DNA of 64,000 nucleotides from contig CM042181.1 of NCBI GenBank assembly GCA_023376005.1, forward strand, positions 26,372,694 through 26,436,693, written 5' to 3'. The DNA is from Doryteuthis pealeii (lineage: Eukaryota; Mollusca; Cephalopoda; Myopsida; Loliginidae). The notes beneath the pieces are model-generated. The model made no database searches and was not told where the DNA came from. It worked only from the letters and a program-made list of their open reading frames with translations. Made by a program: the position numbers and the translations under genes. Every line of letters starts with the position of its first letter. The stretch's first letter is position 1. Of the stretch, positions 11,951-24,065 are shown piece after piece.

Positions 11951-12566
11951 CTAGCAAATATATGCACCCTCCGCCGGGTGCAAGTATCTAAGTTTTAATG
12001 TAATAAAATATTATATTAAATTAGAAAGGCTAATGAAACTAAATAAGAATGCAGATAAGAATATTTGAAACAGAGGGGGAGGCATAATCGAAAAATAGAA
12101 CAATTGAAACTTACTCTTCCATCACTCTCGTATTTCATTGCTACATTTTCTTAATTATTTAGTTAAAATAGGAAGTAAAGAATAAAGTGACAGTTATTTT
12201 TCTTGTTAACGAATTTCTTTTAAGATTTATCCCCGAGATTTTTGCTCATATTCATTAAGATAAAACCAAAGAATTAGAAATCAATAATACTAAGCACATA
12301 TTTATCAAAATCAAATTTTTTATATCAATATGCAAATTAGCCTTGCCGTTTACACTGTAAACCGCTATTTTGTTGTATATATAAATACAATGGCATAAGA
12401 TAAGACCAACAGTATTAATGATATAAAACAATTTTATTAATAATTGAGGTTTGAATAATAGTAAAATCATGTAGAATGTGACGTAAATAACTAAGGGAAT
12501 TGTGACGTTAGTAGTAATATAGTTTCAGTTACAGACAAACAGACAATCTCCATTATAATAATAAGA
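11951..12566 (-). mobile_element. Helitron-A, complete non-autonomous copy
   Basis: 616 bases with the same ends as the copy at 9.7 kb; A before the TC end and T after CTAG. Separated from exon 19a by 70 bases. Confidence 0.85.
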
Positions 12567-12855
12567 TGAACTTTTATTTATTCTATGTTTTTAATTTGTT
12601 CACGGAATCGGTCTGTTTCCAAACTGGTAGGATATGCTGGGCTACGGCCTCTAGGAATAAAATTATTATTAGAGATAAGTTATTTAATAGCATTTATAGA
12701 TTTGTCAGAAATGTTTTCATATAATATTTCTCTGAATTTTTTAGATGAGGCGTGATAACTTGTATTATTTGGATTATCCGGACTAAGTTTTTTTTTTACA
12801 GTTTGACAAATATTGTTTAATGTGTGTTTATAAAGTGACGATTATTGAAACTTAC

Positions 12856-12978
12856 AACAAATTTATTTATCTGAATAGACTGAAGACTTTTCTTTAAGGT
12901 CAACAAACAGCTGTTGGGGTCAATTAGGAAAAATTCCAAAGCCAATTTGTCCTTGATGATTTTGCAGGTGACAAATGT
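12856..12978 (-). CDS. Cadherin exon 18b (EC repeat 18, second half)
   Basis: Forty-one codons, the most divergent b exon. TFVTCKIIKDKLALEFFLID then PNSC. Cys5 and Cys24 sit exactly where exon 13b has its pair. No stop codon, and GT-AG borders are intact. Confidence 0.86.
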
Positions 12979-13005
12979 CTAGAAAAGAGAAGGTAAAATA
13001 TATAC

Positions 13006-13530
13006 ATATAAAATATATTAGAAAGACTAACGAAACTAAATAAGAACGCATATAAAACATTTTGAAACAAAGGGGACATAAAAAAAAGAATAAACGGGCT
13101 TGGATGCTAGCTCTTCCCATTATTCTCGGCTTTCATTGCTAAATTTTCCTAATTTAATTACCAAATTAGACTGCAAAGAATAACATTGCAGTTATTTCTT
13201 TTTTTTTTTTAATGAATTTCTGTTAATTTCGCAATTTTATTAAAGATTTATTGAAATAAATCCAAACAATTATAAATCAATAATACAAAAAGAAATATCT
13301 ATTAAAATTATTTTCTTATAGATCAATATGGAAATTAGTCCAGTTCACACTGTAACTGTTATTTGAATTGCATGTTACCATTACGTAGATAAGGCAATTA
13401 GTATTAATAATATAAAACAATTGTATAAATAATTGAACTTCAAATAAAAAGAAAATGATAGAGAATGTGACATAAATAACTAAGGGAATTTTGACATCGG
13501 CGATGACGTAGTTTTGGTTACAGGTAGACA
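13006..13530 (-). mobile_element. Helitron-A, truncated copy
   Basis: Internal Helitron-A sequence only; the CTAG hairpin and the TCTTATT start are both missing. Confidence 0.7.
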
Positions 13531-13845
13531 TGGTTGTTTTTTTTTATATTAACGTTACCTTCAAATTAAAAATGACAAATAAAATCATTTAATTTTCAGG
13601 TTGTTAAATATACACTATATAAATATAAATTCTCTAATTATAAACTTATAATCAACTATATGAATATATAAATTACTTAATCGAGCTATCGCCAAAAAAA
13701 AAAAAAAAAAAAAAAAAAATGCCAAGGACTGTAAAAAAGTTAAGCAGCTTCACATATTCCTTGTTTGTACCAAAACTGATGTTATAGTCAAAAGAAAGAA
13801 TGAACCCCCTCCCCCCCAAAAAAAACAAACAAACAAAAAACTTAC

Positions 13846-14028
13846 GCTGTCTGCGTCGGTAACGTTGAGACGCCGCAAGTATGTTCCAACAGTAATGGTT
13901 GCCGGGATAGATAATGTAACCTGGGGTGGATTGAATATTGGAACATTCGTATTTCGAGTAGTTGTAATATAAACCATCGTTGTAGCTTTGGCGTTTGGTT
14001 GAGCACTGTCGTAAGCGGCAATTCTTAA
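13846..14028 (-). CDS. Cadherin exon 18a (EC repeat 18, first half)
   Basis: Sixty-one codons. LRIAAYDSAQP (even-type), linker TTRNTNVPIF, no acidic PE position, ends VTDADS with DxD. Confidence 0.92.
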
Positions 14029-14324
14029 CTGAAAAAAAGAAATAAGAATTTATTTTTTATACATCAAACTTTGATTTATTTTCGAAGTAAATGTTTTTCA
14101 AATAATGAAAATTATTTTTTCAGCGCATTAAGAAAAAGAATTAAGGACTAAATAAGAAAAGGGGTAAGGGCTGAGTTTAGTGTCCGGTGCCTGAGGCGCC
14201 ACTCAAGGATGCCAACGGAATCTTAGCAATTTCAAACTCACCATTACGGGAGGCTTGTTTCCGGCGTGGCATCTTACATTCAAATGACCTTGTGTCTATT
14301 TCAAATTGGTGATATTGGTTGGTT

Positions 14325-14925
14325 TGTTGGGTTTTACGGCATGTTAACCCTTGTTGGATCATTTTATGCCGAAGACGTTTTTGTTTTATTCATTCTTGAT
14401 GGGCACTCAATTCTCTTTTTTCAAACTCAATTTTTTATACCTTTTTTAAAAACTGATTTTGTTCTGTTTGACCCATAGACAGGTATTACCACTCCGGGTC
14501 AGAGTGGATCTGGGAGTAATCGTGATGAAAGGGTACTCCTCATTTCCCAGAACTACAGAACTCGAACTTCACAATCAGGTAGGGTGTAACGTCATACATA
14601 GGACAATAAAACCCCCAGCCACTGCCTTCTAGCACGTATGATTAAAAGGGTTGGGATTTGTCATAACGGAAATAGGGTCGGGATAATCATATAGGTGCTA
14701 GGGTTTGACGTGACCAGTCGATTGATCGGAGGGGGTCTCTGTCCCGACCGACTAAGCATAAGTAACGGCCAAAGTGGAGTGTTGCATGTCAGACTGCTCA
14801 GCCACCAGAGCTCAATCCTTAAGCATCGTGGGTCACCACCCACGGCCAATAGGTGGCCCCATTGGGGGAGGTCTTACCCCTCTGTAGAGGTGTAGTCAGT
14901 ATGTTCCAAAGCCCCATCGACAGGG
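14325..14925 (+). repeat. Dispersed repeat R1, near-complete copy
   Basis: Same block order as at 4.49 kb, from gggttttacggcatgttaac to gaggtgtagtcagtatg. It ends about 30 bases before the exon 17b donor. Confidence 0.75.
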
Positions 14926-14958
14926 CTGAACTTGGTGTTAAGCTAAAAAATATCTTAC

Positions 14959-15087
14959 CGTATACAAAATTTGGCGTAGGTTGTCTAATCGGAGGTCGTT
15001 TTTGATACGGACTTGACCAGTTACGTTGTTTACATCAAAGAAAATATCCGATGGATAATCTCCAACCACTTGGTACCGAATGCCTCC
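14959..15087 (-). CDS. Cadherin exon 17b (EC repeat 17, second half)
   Basis: Forty-three codons. GGIRYQVVGDYPSDIFFDVN then NVTG, odd-type. The intron between 17a and 17b is only about 220 bases, the shortest here. Confidence 0.92.
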
Positions 15088-15306
15088 CTAGAAATTAAAA
15101 AAAGTAAACATTGAATTTCATTCAAAACTTTTCAGTTATAAAATTCCAATTGTACTTACACGATTATGTGTTGTATATGGATATATATGTTATTTTTGGA
15201 CAGTTAATATGGTTAGATTTAGAATTAAAAAGTCGTTGAAATTCCTGTACCAATTCCTTTGGAGAATCGGAATACAACCCCCCCCCCAACAAAAAAACGA
15301 ACTTAC

Positions 15307-15495
15307 TTGAAGGGGGTTTCGCGTGGCGGTAACTGTGGCGACAATAGTTCCAATTGGATCAGTTTCTTTCACGGTCGTTCGATATTCAGGTAAACCAAAA
15401 CTTGGTGGGTTTGTATTGGATGATACAATAACTTTCACCGTCGTTGTGGCTGTATGACTGACAGGTTTACCGTTGTCTGTCACTCCCATTACGCA
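15307..15495 (-). CDS. Cadherin exon 17a (EC repeat 17, first half)
   Basis: Sixty-three codons. CVMGVTDNGKP (odd-type, leading cysteine), linker VSSNTNPPSF, acidic KETDP, ends TATRNPLQ without DxD. Confidence 0.92.
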
Positions 15496-15967
15496 CTACA
15501 TACAAAAAAAGAAAACATTATTTGTATGTGAAAAAGTAAAAAAGAAAATACAGAGTGTTTAAAAAGATGTCATTTAAGATGTACTGGGTGTTTTAGAAAT
15601 ATTGATATCATTACATAATCTTTTAGCTTGACCAATTCTCATTCTAATGATCTCAAATTTTAAAGCGAATTGTTCTATTTATACTTTACCGGGAGACTTT
15701 CCTTTTTTACCAGCATCTTCAAGACTTTATCTACTAAAAGGCTATTTTCCCATGAGGACATTTCTCTTATACAATCATGTATAAGCTCTTCTTAGTATCT
15801 CCTGTCATTTCTGTATTCACTTCTATTAAGTTTGCTCAGGTAATAAAATATCATAGTTGTCACCTCGTTGGGAATTTTTCTTATATCTATTCTGTACGAT
15901 GAAACGATATAATCAACCAGCTATCGTTCATCAACACTTAGATGAGTAAGCACATAAGAGCAGCAGA

Positions 15968-15968
<1 letters not shown>

Positions 15969-16013
<45 letters not shown>
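15969..16013. repeat. (TA)n microsatellite
   Basis: Pure TA tract; further tracts follow at 16064-16090, 16195-16244 and 16479-16508. Confidence 0.95.
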
Positions 16014-16018
<5 letters not shown>

Positions 16019-16192
16019 TACGTAAATAAACACTGTGTTTATTTGATATGGCTTTTAGCCGACAATATATATATATATATATATATATATCGGTTAGGAG
16101 GTTGATTTAGAAGGCTATCACAATGCAGGTGTAAAGAAAAAATAATAATACGGTAACAATGATGTTGTGTGTTAACCTGTATTTAATTCTTA

Positions 16193-16248
<56 letters not shown>

Positions 16249-16250
<2 letters not shown>

Positions 16251-16396
16251 GGTGATATTATGATTTCACACTCATAACTTAAAGTTTCTTGGTAATCCAA
16301 TCATCAGATAAGAAGTGGTTGAGATGTCAAAAACCAGTCGTGAAAATGATGATTGAAAACTTTAAGTTATGAGTGTGAAATCATAATATCACCATT
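16249..16396. mobile_element. Fold-back element with 37-base arms
   Basis: ggtgatattatgatttcaca and onward is repeated inverted at 16358-16396; the spacer is about 70 bases. TA microsatellite precedes it. Confidence 0.75.
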
Positions 16397-16476
16397 AATT
16401 ATAAAACTGCTCTGCTTTATTAGCATTGAGCACCTTTCCATGCAAATACTTTTCTAATTTTTTTCATTCACTATTC

Positions 16477-16510
<34 letters not shown>

Positions 16511-16597
16511 TTGAAAATGGAAATGGATCCGACGATATGTTGAAAGGATAAATAAAGAAAAGAAAATGTTGTATGAATAAAATTGATTTAATTTGAG

Positions 16598-16742
16598 TTA
16601 CCAACACGTGTTTCGGCCAGGAGTTTGTTCATGTACACATGTATTCTATCTATTATTATTTTAAATATAAAATAAAATAATAATGATAGAAAATTATAGC
16701 ATATTTAAGCATATAAAGAAAAACGACGTTCATCAGAGTAAA
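16598..16742 (-). ncRNA. Split hammerhead-like motif (repeat R6)
   Basis: Minus strand: UUACU, CUGAUGA, then about 115 bases in place of stem II, then GAAA, ACACGUGU and a U before GGUAA. UUACU/GGUAA can form a 5-bp stem I and AC/GU a 2-bp stem III with loop ACGU. The conserved core bases are present, but stem II is not convincingly paired, so activity is doubtful. A second copy lies at 39.8-40.1 kb. Confidence 0.4.
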
Positions 16743-16946
16743 ATGTTTGATATTTGAAGTTAAAACGAAAAGAAATGCATCAATTCTTGAGAATATTGGC
16801 TTTGTTATTTCAAATAATTTCTATAAAATTATTTCTTGAATTTAAGTTTTATTTATAAAAAGGAAATAACATCAAATTGTGACCGTCATTCGAGGATATT
16901 TGTTATGACATATCACACTTTGATATTTTTTATTTATTTCAGTATA

Positions 16947-17218
16947 AGATTTCGGACCAAGTTACCTTTAAGTAAGTACCCCAGGGGCGACCTGGATTTA
17001 GAAGGACATGCTTCGGTTTGCACTGTCAACATCCGGTTGTTTGTTAGGGTTAGAGTTAGTGGTTAGGGTTAGGTTTAGCAGATAGTTTAATAATTAAAAA
17101 AATGCGTCTAAAAATGGTCTGGTAACAAACAACCGGATGTTGACGGTGCAAAGTGAAACATGTCCCTTTGAATCCAGGTCGCCCTTAGAGTGATTAAAGG
17201 TAACTTGGTCCAAAATTT
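16947..17218. mobile_element. MITE-like element with long inverted termini
   Basis: Outer arms atttcggaccaagttacctt and ggtaacttggtccaaaattt, inner arms ggcgacctggattt and aaatccaggtcgcc, and a core with ggttagggttagg. Each arm is about 100 bases with small mismatches. Confidence 0.75.
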
Positions 17219-17471
17219 CCAGCATTTTTATATTCTATGTAGAAGTTAATATACATTACATTATCCACTTTCAACTAATTATAAAATAATTGTATTTTCA
17301 GGTTTATTCTCAATTAAGATAGATATCAGTTTGCTCTTAAATTTAAAAAAATAAATGACAATTTAAAAAAAGATACCCCCCCCAAATGACCCCTTTCTTT
17401 TACTGGAGTAGTCCAGGTTAAACAAGTATGGATGCGTCAAATTAAGAACAGCTTAATTTGTTTCTACTTAC

Positions 17472-17591
17472 GTTGTAAACAGTTCCAGATGTTGGTACTT
17501 TCCCTACTAATAGAATTTCTCCGTTGTTCTGGTTTAATACCAGGAGGTTTTTGCATGCGTCGGGACCAACAATATAATATCTCAGGACATC
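17472..17591 (-). CDS. Cadherin exon 16b (EC repeat 16, second half)
   Basis: Forty codons. DVLRYYIVGPDACKNLLVLN then QNNG; the YF pair is replaced by LL and a single cysteine is present. Even-type. Confidence 0.9.
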
Positions 17592-18147
17592 CTGTGGGAA
17601 GATAAAAAATAAAAAGTCAACTGGGTTGATAAAGGTATAGTTATACAGAAGTGTATACAGACATACGTGTAAATTGATAATTACATTATAGTGACACAAG
17701 GGTAATCGAGATTGAAGGCGCGGGTTCACACGTTACGTGTCCGTTAGTCACGTGGCAATTCGATCCCTTAACCATCCCTCTCTCAACAAATTTTCCTTTA
17801 CTTGGAGGGACAAGACGTAAATCTTGTTTGTCCTCGCTTTGAGCGAACAAAGTATTGTAACACTATAGTTATATTGCATAACCATTGTGTTGGTTTGAGT
17901 GATTTGTTAAGGAAAAATTTATGACTAGCGGAAAAGTTTGAATGCTGATTCAGCGAATATGCATGGATAGATTTGATTGATCAAATCTAGAGCCAATTAA
18001 GCTGTGGAGTCAGCTCTTTTATTCTCTAATTAAAGAGTTAAAGTCAAATTTGATAGTACTAGAGTCATACCCTGAAAGAAAAAAAATACCAAAAGTCAGG
18101 AAATTAATCCTTATTAAGAGTATATAAGATAAGTAAAAGGAGTTTAC

Positions 18148-18330
18148 GTTATCAGCATCTGACGCTTGAATTTGGCCAACAATCGTTCCAGGAATATTGG
18201 ATTCATCAAGGTTGACTGTAAATTGTGGCGAATTGAACGTCGGTTTGTTTACATTACGTCGTACATTGATGATAACCAAGGCTGTGTCTTTGTGATTTGG
18301 AGAGTTGACGTCAGAGGCCTCAATTCGGAG
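18148..18330 (-). CDS. Cadherin exon 16a (EC repeat 16, first half)
   Basis: Sixty-one codons. LRIEASDVNSP (even-type), linker VRRNVNKPTF, acidic LDESN, ends ASDADN with DxD. Confidence 0.93.
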
Positions 18331-18368
18331 CTGTTAGAAATAATGAAAAATAAATAAATAAATGCACA

Positions 18369-18883
18369 TTATTATAATGGAGATTGTGTTTCTGTCTGTA
18401 ACTGAAACTACGTCACCGCCAACATCACAATTCCATTAGTTATTTACGTTATATTCTCAATAGTTGTTAAATAACCATTATTTAATATTAATTAGCATCT
18501 TATTTATTAACAATGTCTCTATTAAAGATATATCTGAGATAGATTTTTCCTCAAACAGCCCTTATTATCAATGTGTTTAAAATCCTGCGATGTGTGTAAT
18601 ATATCATTCAGAACTAAATGTTTACATAGTATATGGTGTGAATAATTTGCATATCGTTTTTAATAAAACCGTGTTTAATAAATAAATAATTGATTTCTGG
18701 TTTTATTCTCAAACATATTAAAAGTAATCCTGTGTATAATTCTATATTGAAATCAATTAGAATAAAGTAAAAATAAGTGTAATCTTTTTTGTGTTCGTAT
18801 TTGATTTCATTAGTCTTTGTAATTCAATATTCAATTATATCAAAAATTGAATATTTGTGCCCAGGAGCTCATATCTTTGCTAA
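18369..18883 (+). mobile_element. Helitron-A, short subfamily
   Basis: About 515 bases; starts at ttattataatggagattgtg and ends with a weakened hairpin plus ctaa before t. Shares sequence and length class with the copy at 51.19 kb. Confidence 0.75.
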
Positions 18884-19044
18884 TATAAAACAATGTACAC
18901 AAAAAACATATGTAAGTAACATTATTCAATTCTATTTTTTCTATTACATCTTGAAACGGAACGCATTTAACGATAATAGAACGTTAAACAAAAACGAAAC
19001 GTTAAACGATGGCATATTATCATTTATAGGTATGCATACAATAT

Positions 19045-19232
19045 AGTAAAGAAATAACAAAAGACTTAGAGATTTAGCTTTATAGTCTATTTCAGGGAGC
19101 TTAGACAAAGTGTCTAACTCTCCCGACTCATCAGATGCGAATGCGAATGAGTCGGGAGAGTTAGACACTTTGTCTAAGCTCCCTGAAATAGACTATAATC
19201 TAAATCTCTAAGTCTTTTGTTATTTCTTTACT
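19045..19232. mobile_element. Near-perfect 188-bp palindrome
   Basis: Arms of 87 and 86 bases (19045-19131 and 19147-19232) are complementary except for one small difference, with a 15-base loop cagatgcgaatgcga. Transcribed RNA would form one very long hairpin. No coding content. Confidence 0.85.
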
Positions 19233-19350
19233 TATATATTTGCTCTGTGACTCTAACATTAAGAGCACACATTGAGCTCTCAAACTGCGACTTGTTTTTA
19301 AAAAATAAAACTCTTGTGTCGTAAGGAAGATTTCTTCTCTGGACTTTTGG

Positions 19351-19352
<2 letters not shown>

Positions 19353-19402
<50 letters not shown>
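19353..19402. repeat. (TA)n microsatellite
   Basis: About 24 TA units followed by a gata run. Confidence 0.95.
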
Positions 19403-19779
19403 TAGATAGATAGATATAGAGAGAACATCGTGTAAAACAGGGGTCACAAAACTTTTTTTTTCACAGCAGATCAGATAACTGAGGGAATTATGAGCGAGGA
19501 CCGCATAACCATTTGGCTCAATACAATATATTGAATACACAAAGAATAAAGACAACATATACTTACCAATACACAAAATGCGAAATACACAAAAAGTAAA
19601 GACAACAAACATATATTTACAAAAAAGAACTTATCAAAGGCGACAATATTAACTATAATTATATTTTAGCTCATTTATGACAGTGTGGCGGTGGCGGACA
19701 GAATAGAATGACCTCGCGGGCCGGATTTGGCCCTCAGGTCGGAGTTTGGTAACTCCGAGAGTAGAATAATCATACAAAC

Positions 19780-19899
19780 CTTGTATTGCGTTAATTGGTC
19801 CGTTTTTAGGTTTCCACGACAGTAAATATTTCCTGAATTATCGATCTTGAAAAATGTTGGAGCAGATCCATCACCGATTACTTTATAGACCATATTGTT
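19780..19899 (-). CDS. Cadherin exon 15b (EC repeat 15, second half)
   Basis: Forty codons. NNMVYKVIGDGSAPTFFKID then NSGN; one cysteine in YCRG. The donor is gtttg, the least typical in the set. Confidence 0.9.
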
Positions 19900-20024
19900 C
19901 TGAAAGTAAAAGTTATATTAGCGTTTAGATTGGATTTGAAAACACTTTAAACTCTTTTAAACTTAAAAAATAAATTGCTTGTGAGCTTTAAATTTCATAG
20001 TTGTATGCATTTACCCAACCTTTC

Positions 20025-20165
20025 CGCACGAGTAGGTCAATTTCGACTGCTCGGCCACTACGATCCTGTAACTCAGGCATTACGGGTTGCCACACACAGC
20101 CAACATGGTAGAATTGTGGGGAGGGCTCTTACGACTGCAGAGGTGCAGTCGGCGTATTCTATAGC
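20025..20165 (+). repeat. R1 3-prime fragment
   Basis: Contains ctgcagaggtgcagtcggcg, the R1 tail. Confidence 0.6.
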
Positions 20166-20308
20166 ACCAACCGTATTTGATTTCATTAGTCTTTGTAATT
20201 CTATATGTAATTATACAGTAAATGATCATATTACTTCTAATGGCCACAACTATTTTGTATTATTTTTATTGTTGACACGTGAAAAAAAATAATGAAAAAA
20301 AAACTTAC

Positions 20309-20488
20309 TATATTTGGCACTGATGCATCGACTCTTACAACAAATGTGTTGTCAGGATCATTTTCATTCACTGTAGCTGTATAATTGTCTTGTTTAAATT
20401 GAGGTAGAGGAATCTTTTGTACTATAATATTCAAGGTGATGCTACTCGAACGAGGTGGTTGACCGTCATCAATAACAGTCACAGTAGG
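20309..20488 (-). CDS. Cadherin exon 15a (EC repeat 15, first half)
   Basis: Sixty codons. PTVTVIDDGQPPRSS (odd-type), linker VQKIPLPQF, acidic NENDPD, ends ASVPNI without DxD. Confidence 0.92.
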
Positions 20489-20637
20489 CTTAAAAGAATC
20501 AAAAGAAAACAAATATTTTAGTATTCATACAGTGACATTTTAAAAGCATTAAAACCAATTTAAACCCACATAAAATAAAGAAATTGGTATCAAAATTAAG
20601 ATTGAGAGTTGACTGAATAAATCAGGTATCCAATGTA

Positions 20638-21197
20638 CGAGTGTGAGTAAAAAAGTAATGCCATTTTGTTTAAGACAGGTATAATTACTAACACAGGAAC
20701 ATGTATCATACATTAAAAGGAAGCTGGTCCTCTGTGGATCACATCACAACTTCTCCACATAATAACCGTTTCTCTCAATAGCAATGTTCCACCTTTGAAT
20801 GAGAGCATGTATCCCTGCCCCATAAAATTCTGTTGACTTTTCTTTGAGCCACTTCTTCACGACAGATTTCACTTCCTCATCATCGGAATAATGTTTGCCT
20901 CTCAAACCCTCTTTCATGGGGCCTAAGAGATGATAGTCTGAAAGCATTAAATCTGGTGAGTATGGAGGATGCGGTAAAGTTGTCCACCCAAATCAGGCGA
21001 TTTTCTCCCTTGTACTGATGCTTGTGTGTAGTTGAACATTGTTATGCAGAAGAAGGACATTGTCGATTGGCAAGTTGAGTCTTACTCGTCGGATTCTTGC
21101 TCTGAGTCACGTTAGGGTCTCAATGTAGGCTTTAGTTTTATAAAAAAGACTTCACATGAAATAAAGAAAATGGCATTACTTTTTGACTCAACCCCGT
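20638..21197 (-). mobile_element. Mariner-like element, internally deleted
   Basis: 560 bases flanked by TA on both sides. Termini cgagtgtgagtaaaaaagta and, inverted, cggggttgagtcaaaaagta. The minus strand still encodes DYHLLGPMKEGLRGKHYSDD, the region after the last catalytic aspartate of mariner (DD34D) transposases. The catalytic core is lost, so it is non-autonomous. Confidence 0.88.
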
Positions 21198-21591
21198 AAA
21201 AAGTTATTGGCTTAATTTTTCACAAGCTCAGAAGTTTGTTGCGCTCAGTGAGAATTAGAATTACAAACCAAAGTCAGCTAGCTAAACTGGTTAAGCTTTA
21301 CACCAATCGAGGTGCATCTTGATGAAGAAAGCTTTCTCAGGAGTTTCCTGTGCAAACATCACCGAGGTAGAAAGGTTATTCTTTGAATAAAATTATAAGA
21401 TACTCTAAATTAAATGACACAATTTGCAACTTAATCACGTTCAATTGGATAATTATCTTATATTAAGGGAGATAATTATAAGTAATAATTTCGAGAAGAT
21501 TTCCTCTTGTTTATCAACAAACGGGTATACCCGGAGTTGTCCGGGGATAAAATAAGAGGTGGTCTTAATTTGTGATAACAAATTAAGTTTG

Positions 21592-22130
21592 GTTTGTTTT
21601 ACGGCATATCAACCTCAGTGGGTCATTTAACGTTGCCAAGGTTTTGAAATAAATTCATTGCTAATGGATACTCAATTTTTCCATAAACACATTTTTCTAT
21701 TTAATCCATAGATGGAACCCTAACAGGTACTACCACACCGGATCAGAGTGGACCAGGGAGCAATGGTGATGAAGGGCTGCTCTACATTCCCCAAACCTCC
21801 AGAACTGGAACTTCACCATTAGATAGAGTTTAATATTATTCTCAGGACATGAAGACCCTCAGCCACCGCCTTCTAGCACGTATGATAAAAAGGGTTTGGT
21901 GGTTACCATAAGGGCAATAGGGTTGCTAGGGCTTGACGTGACCAGCCGGTTGCTTGGAGGAGGTCTCTCCGACTGCCCGTCTAGCCCAAGTAAGGGCCAA
22001 AGTGGAGTGTTGCATGTCATGGACTACTCAACCACCTGGGTTCTATCCTTAAGCATCATGGGTCACCACCCACGACAAACAGGGAGTCTTACAGAGGTGC
22101 AGTCGGTGTATTATAACGCCCCAACCAACA
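21592..22130 (+). repeat. Dispersed repeat R1, near-complete copy
   Basis: Same block order as at 4.49 and 14.3 kb; ends with acagaggtgcagtcggtgta. Confidence 0.75.
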
Positions 22131-22407
22131 GGGCGAAGAATTTAAGACCATTAATGTACATATCTTATTTTCTTATAAGATAAGCGTAGGGTGTATAATA
22201 TAAAAAAAAAAATTTTTTGCTACTGTCTAACAAAATAAATAGATTCTCTCTCTCTCTCTCTATCTCTATATATATATATATATAAAATTAACACCAGTAA
22301 TGTACAAATCATTCATTTAGTCGATCAGTTTTCTCGGTAAAGATGTTGAAATGAAACATTAAAATCACTTTACATTTTCTTATAAACCAAAGATAAGTAA
22401 GTAAAAT

Positions 22408-22642
22408 CGTCGGGGCGGCCTAAAGTCGGTATCAGCCAATTAGCGAAGGAGTCTATCCCCTTTTCACTAGCACTAGACCAAGGAGATTATTTCAGCATCT
22501 GAGGTGGAGCGCCACACCTACGATTAGCTCCTTACTTCACCGCACAGATCCCTGTGCTACTTATACGCTGAGTTGGCGGGGGCCAGTATCGAACCAAGAA
22601 CCTTGAGATTCCTAGCCGAACACTCTACCGACTGAGCTTTAA
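22408..22642 (-). mobile_element. tRNA-derived SINE (R3)
   Basis: Reverse-oriented copy: starts at the tail cgtcggggcggcctaaagtc and ends with the tRNA-like head tctaccgactgagct. About 230 bases. Confidence 0.8.
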
Positions 22643-22869
22643 AAAACCCCAAAGATAGCATGATTTTATTATTTCTAGCGAAACATCATACAATCAAAAC
22701 TGATATTATTAGATTTTAATTATTACCAAACTCTACAGCATTGAAACTCTGTAACAAAAAATATGAATATGAAGTAATTAAAGAATAACTACACCTCTGA
22801 TATAAATCTATGCAATCTTATTTTTGGGTACAGAAATGTTGTGACGTTATTCTTTTCTGATATTTTGTT

Positions 22870-22873
<4 letters not shown>

Positions 22874-22917
<44 letters not shown>
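22874..22917. repeat. (TA)n microsatellite
   Basis: Pure TA tract flanking repeat R7. Confidence 0.95.
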
Positions 22918-22918
<1 letters not shown>

Positions 22919-23000
22919 TTGAAAATAGAGGAAAAAGTGGATATAACAACACAAATAACTAAATTGAATTGATATTTCGCCTCGATTATGTGAAGCTTCT
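22918..23000 (-). repeat. Repeat R7 with hammerhead-like core
   Basis: Minus strand reads CTGAAGAAGC, a short stem, CGAGGCGAAATATCAATT. Core bases CUGANGA and GAAA with AU/AU stem III and U17 are present; stem I pairs AAUUUA with UAAAUU across one bulged C. A related plus-strand copy is at 43.38 kb. Confidence 0.45.
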
Positions 23001-23117
23001 TCAGAATTTATTGTGAAGACAAATGCTTTTTACAGTATACTTTTATACTGCAACCATATTTGGTCGGATTTGCTCAATCCTTCACTCATCATACACACAC
23101 ACACACATATATATATA

Positions 23118-23615
23118 TATATTTGGGCAGCATTCTTTCATTTATACATGTGAAATTAAACAAAAGGCAGGTCTCCATTTCACAACATCTAAAACTACAT
23201 GCATGCCCCCACTCTAATTACCGAAATATCCTAACATAAAATACGCACATTCTACACAAAGAAAAAAATAAACAAAAACTCCAAATACTAGAAGTTTTAT
23301 ACATCAAACAATACAAACCATTCTTAAATAAAATTAATTTTCAATGCAGTACTCACATTTTAAAATGCCTATAACACTTTTCCTATCAATTCCCCTCCTT
23401 CCAGCCTCCACATCCATTAATATACTTTGGAAAAAAAAACTGGAACACATCACCCCTGATGATGGCACTTTGAAGAGCCGAAAGTAGTCGGGATATAAAC
23501 TTCGGTGGACTAATCCACGAATTCCATCGAAATATAAAAAAGTGTTGGCCAGAAAGCTTGAAAAGATCACCAATAAAATCGTTAAACAGGAGACCTGCCT
23601 TTTGTTTAATTCTAC

Positions 23616-23620
<5 letters not shown>
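23118..23620. repeat. Repeat R8 with inverted ends
   Basis: aaacaaaaggcaggtctcc near the left end returns inverted at 23590-23610. The centre carries cctgatgatggcacttt and gagccgaaagtagtcgg, a CUGAUGA/GAAA arrangement with a GGC/GCC stem. A partial copy is at 62.9-63.08 kb. Confidence 0.6.

Positions 23621-23650
<30 letters not shown>
23619..23650. repeat. (TA)n microsatellite
   Basis: TA tract 50 bases beyond the exon 14b donor. Confidence 0.9.
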
Positions 23651-23653
<3 letters not shown>

Positions 23654-23701
23654 CGTGTGTATAATGATTGGAAATATAAAAGGGAAATTCATTTCACTTA
23701 C

Positions 23702-23824
23702 CAGGAATTGGTTTATAGGTGTTTTAAGAAGAGATTGTCGAAGATAAATGAGTCCATCCTGTGAATTTATGTAGAAGAATTGTTTCACAGCTGGATCGTC
23801 TTTCATAATATAAGTCAGTTTGTC
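23702..23824 (-). CDS. Cadherin exon 14b (EC repeat 14, second half)
   Basis: Forty-one codons. DKLTYIMKDDPAVKQFFYIN then SQDG, even-type. A (TA)n tract lies about 50 bases past the donor. Confidence 0.92.
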
Positions 23825-24065
23825 CTGCAATAAAAATGATACAATTTCATTCTTACCTTTATTAGTGTTTTTGTTATTTACCCTAACTATGAACATTAAT
23901 GAACAAGTTAGTGAATCTATGATAGCTCATAATTGAGCGAATATCTCAAGAAAGTAATAAAACTATAATATTGGTGAGCCCCTAAATTGGTCGCCCTGTG
24001 CGGCTCGCACACCTCTCACAACGGCACTGCGTCTGTTGTCGATTATCAAACAAACATGGCTAATA

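Noticed and set aside
17040..17080. Internal telomere or chromosome fusion point
   Set aside because: Only a few imperfect TTAGGG-like units, inside a fold-back element; similar short cores recur at two other elements.
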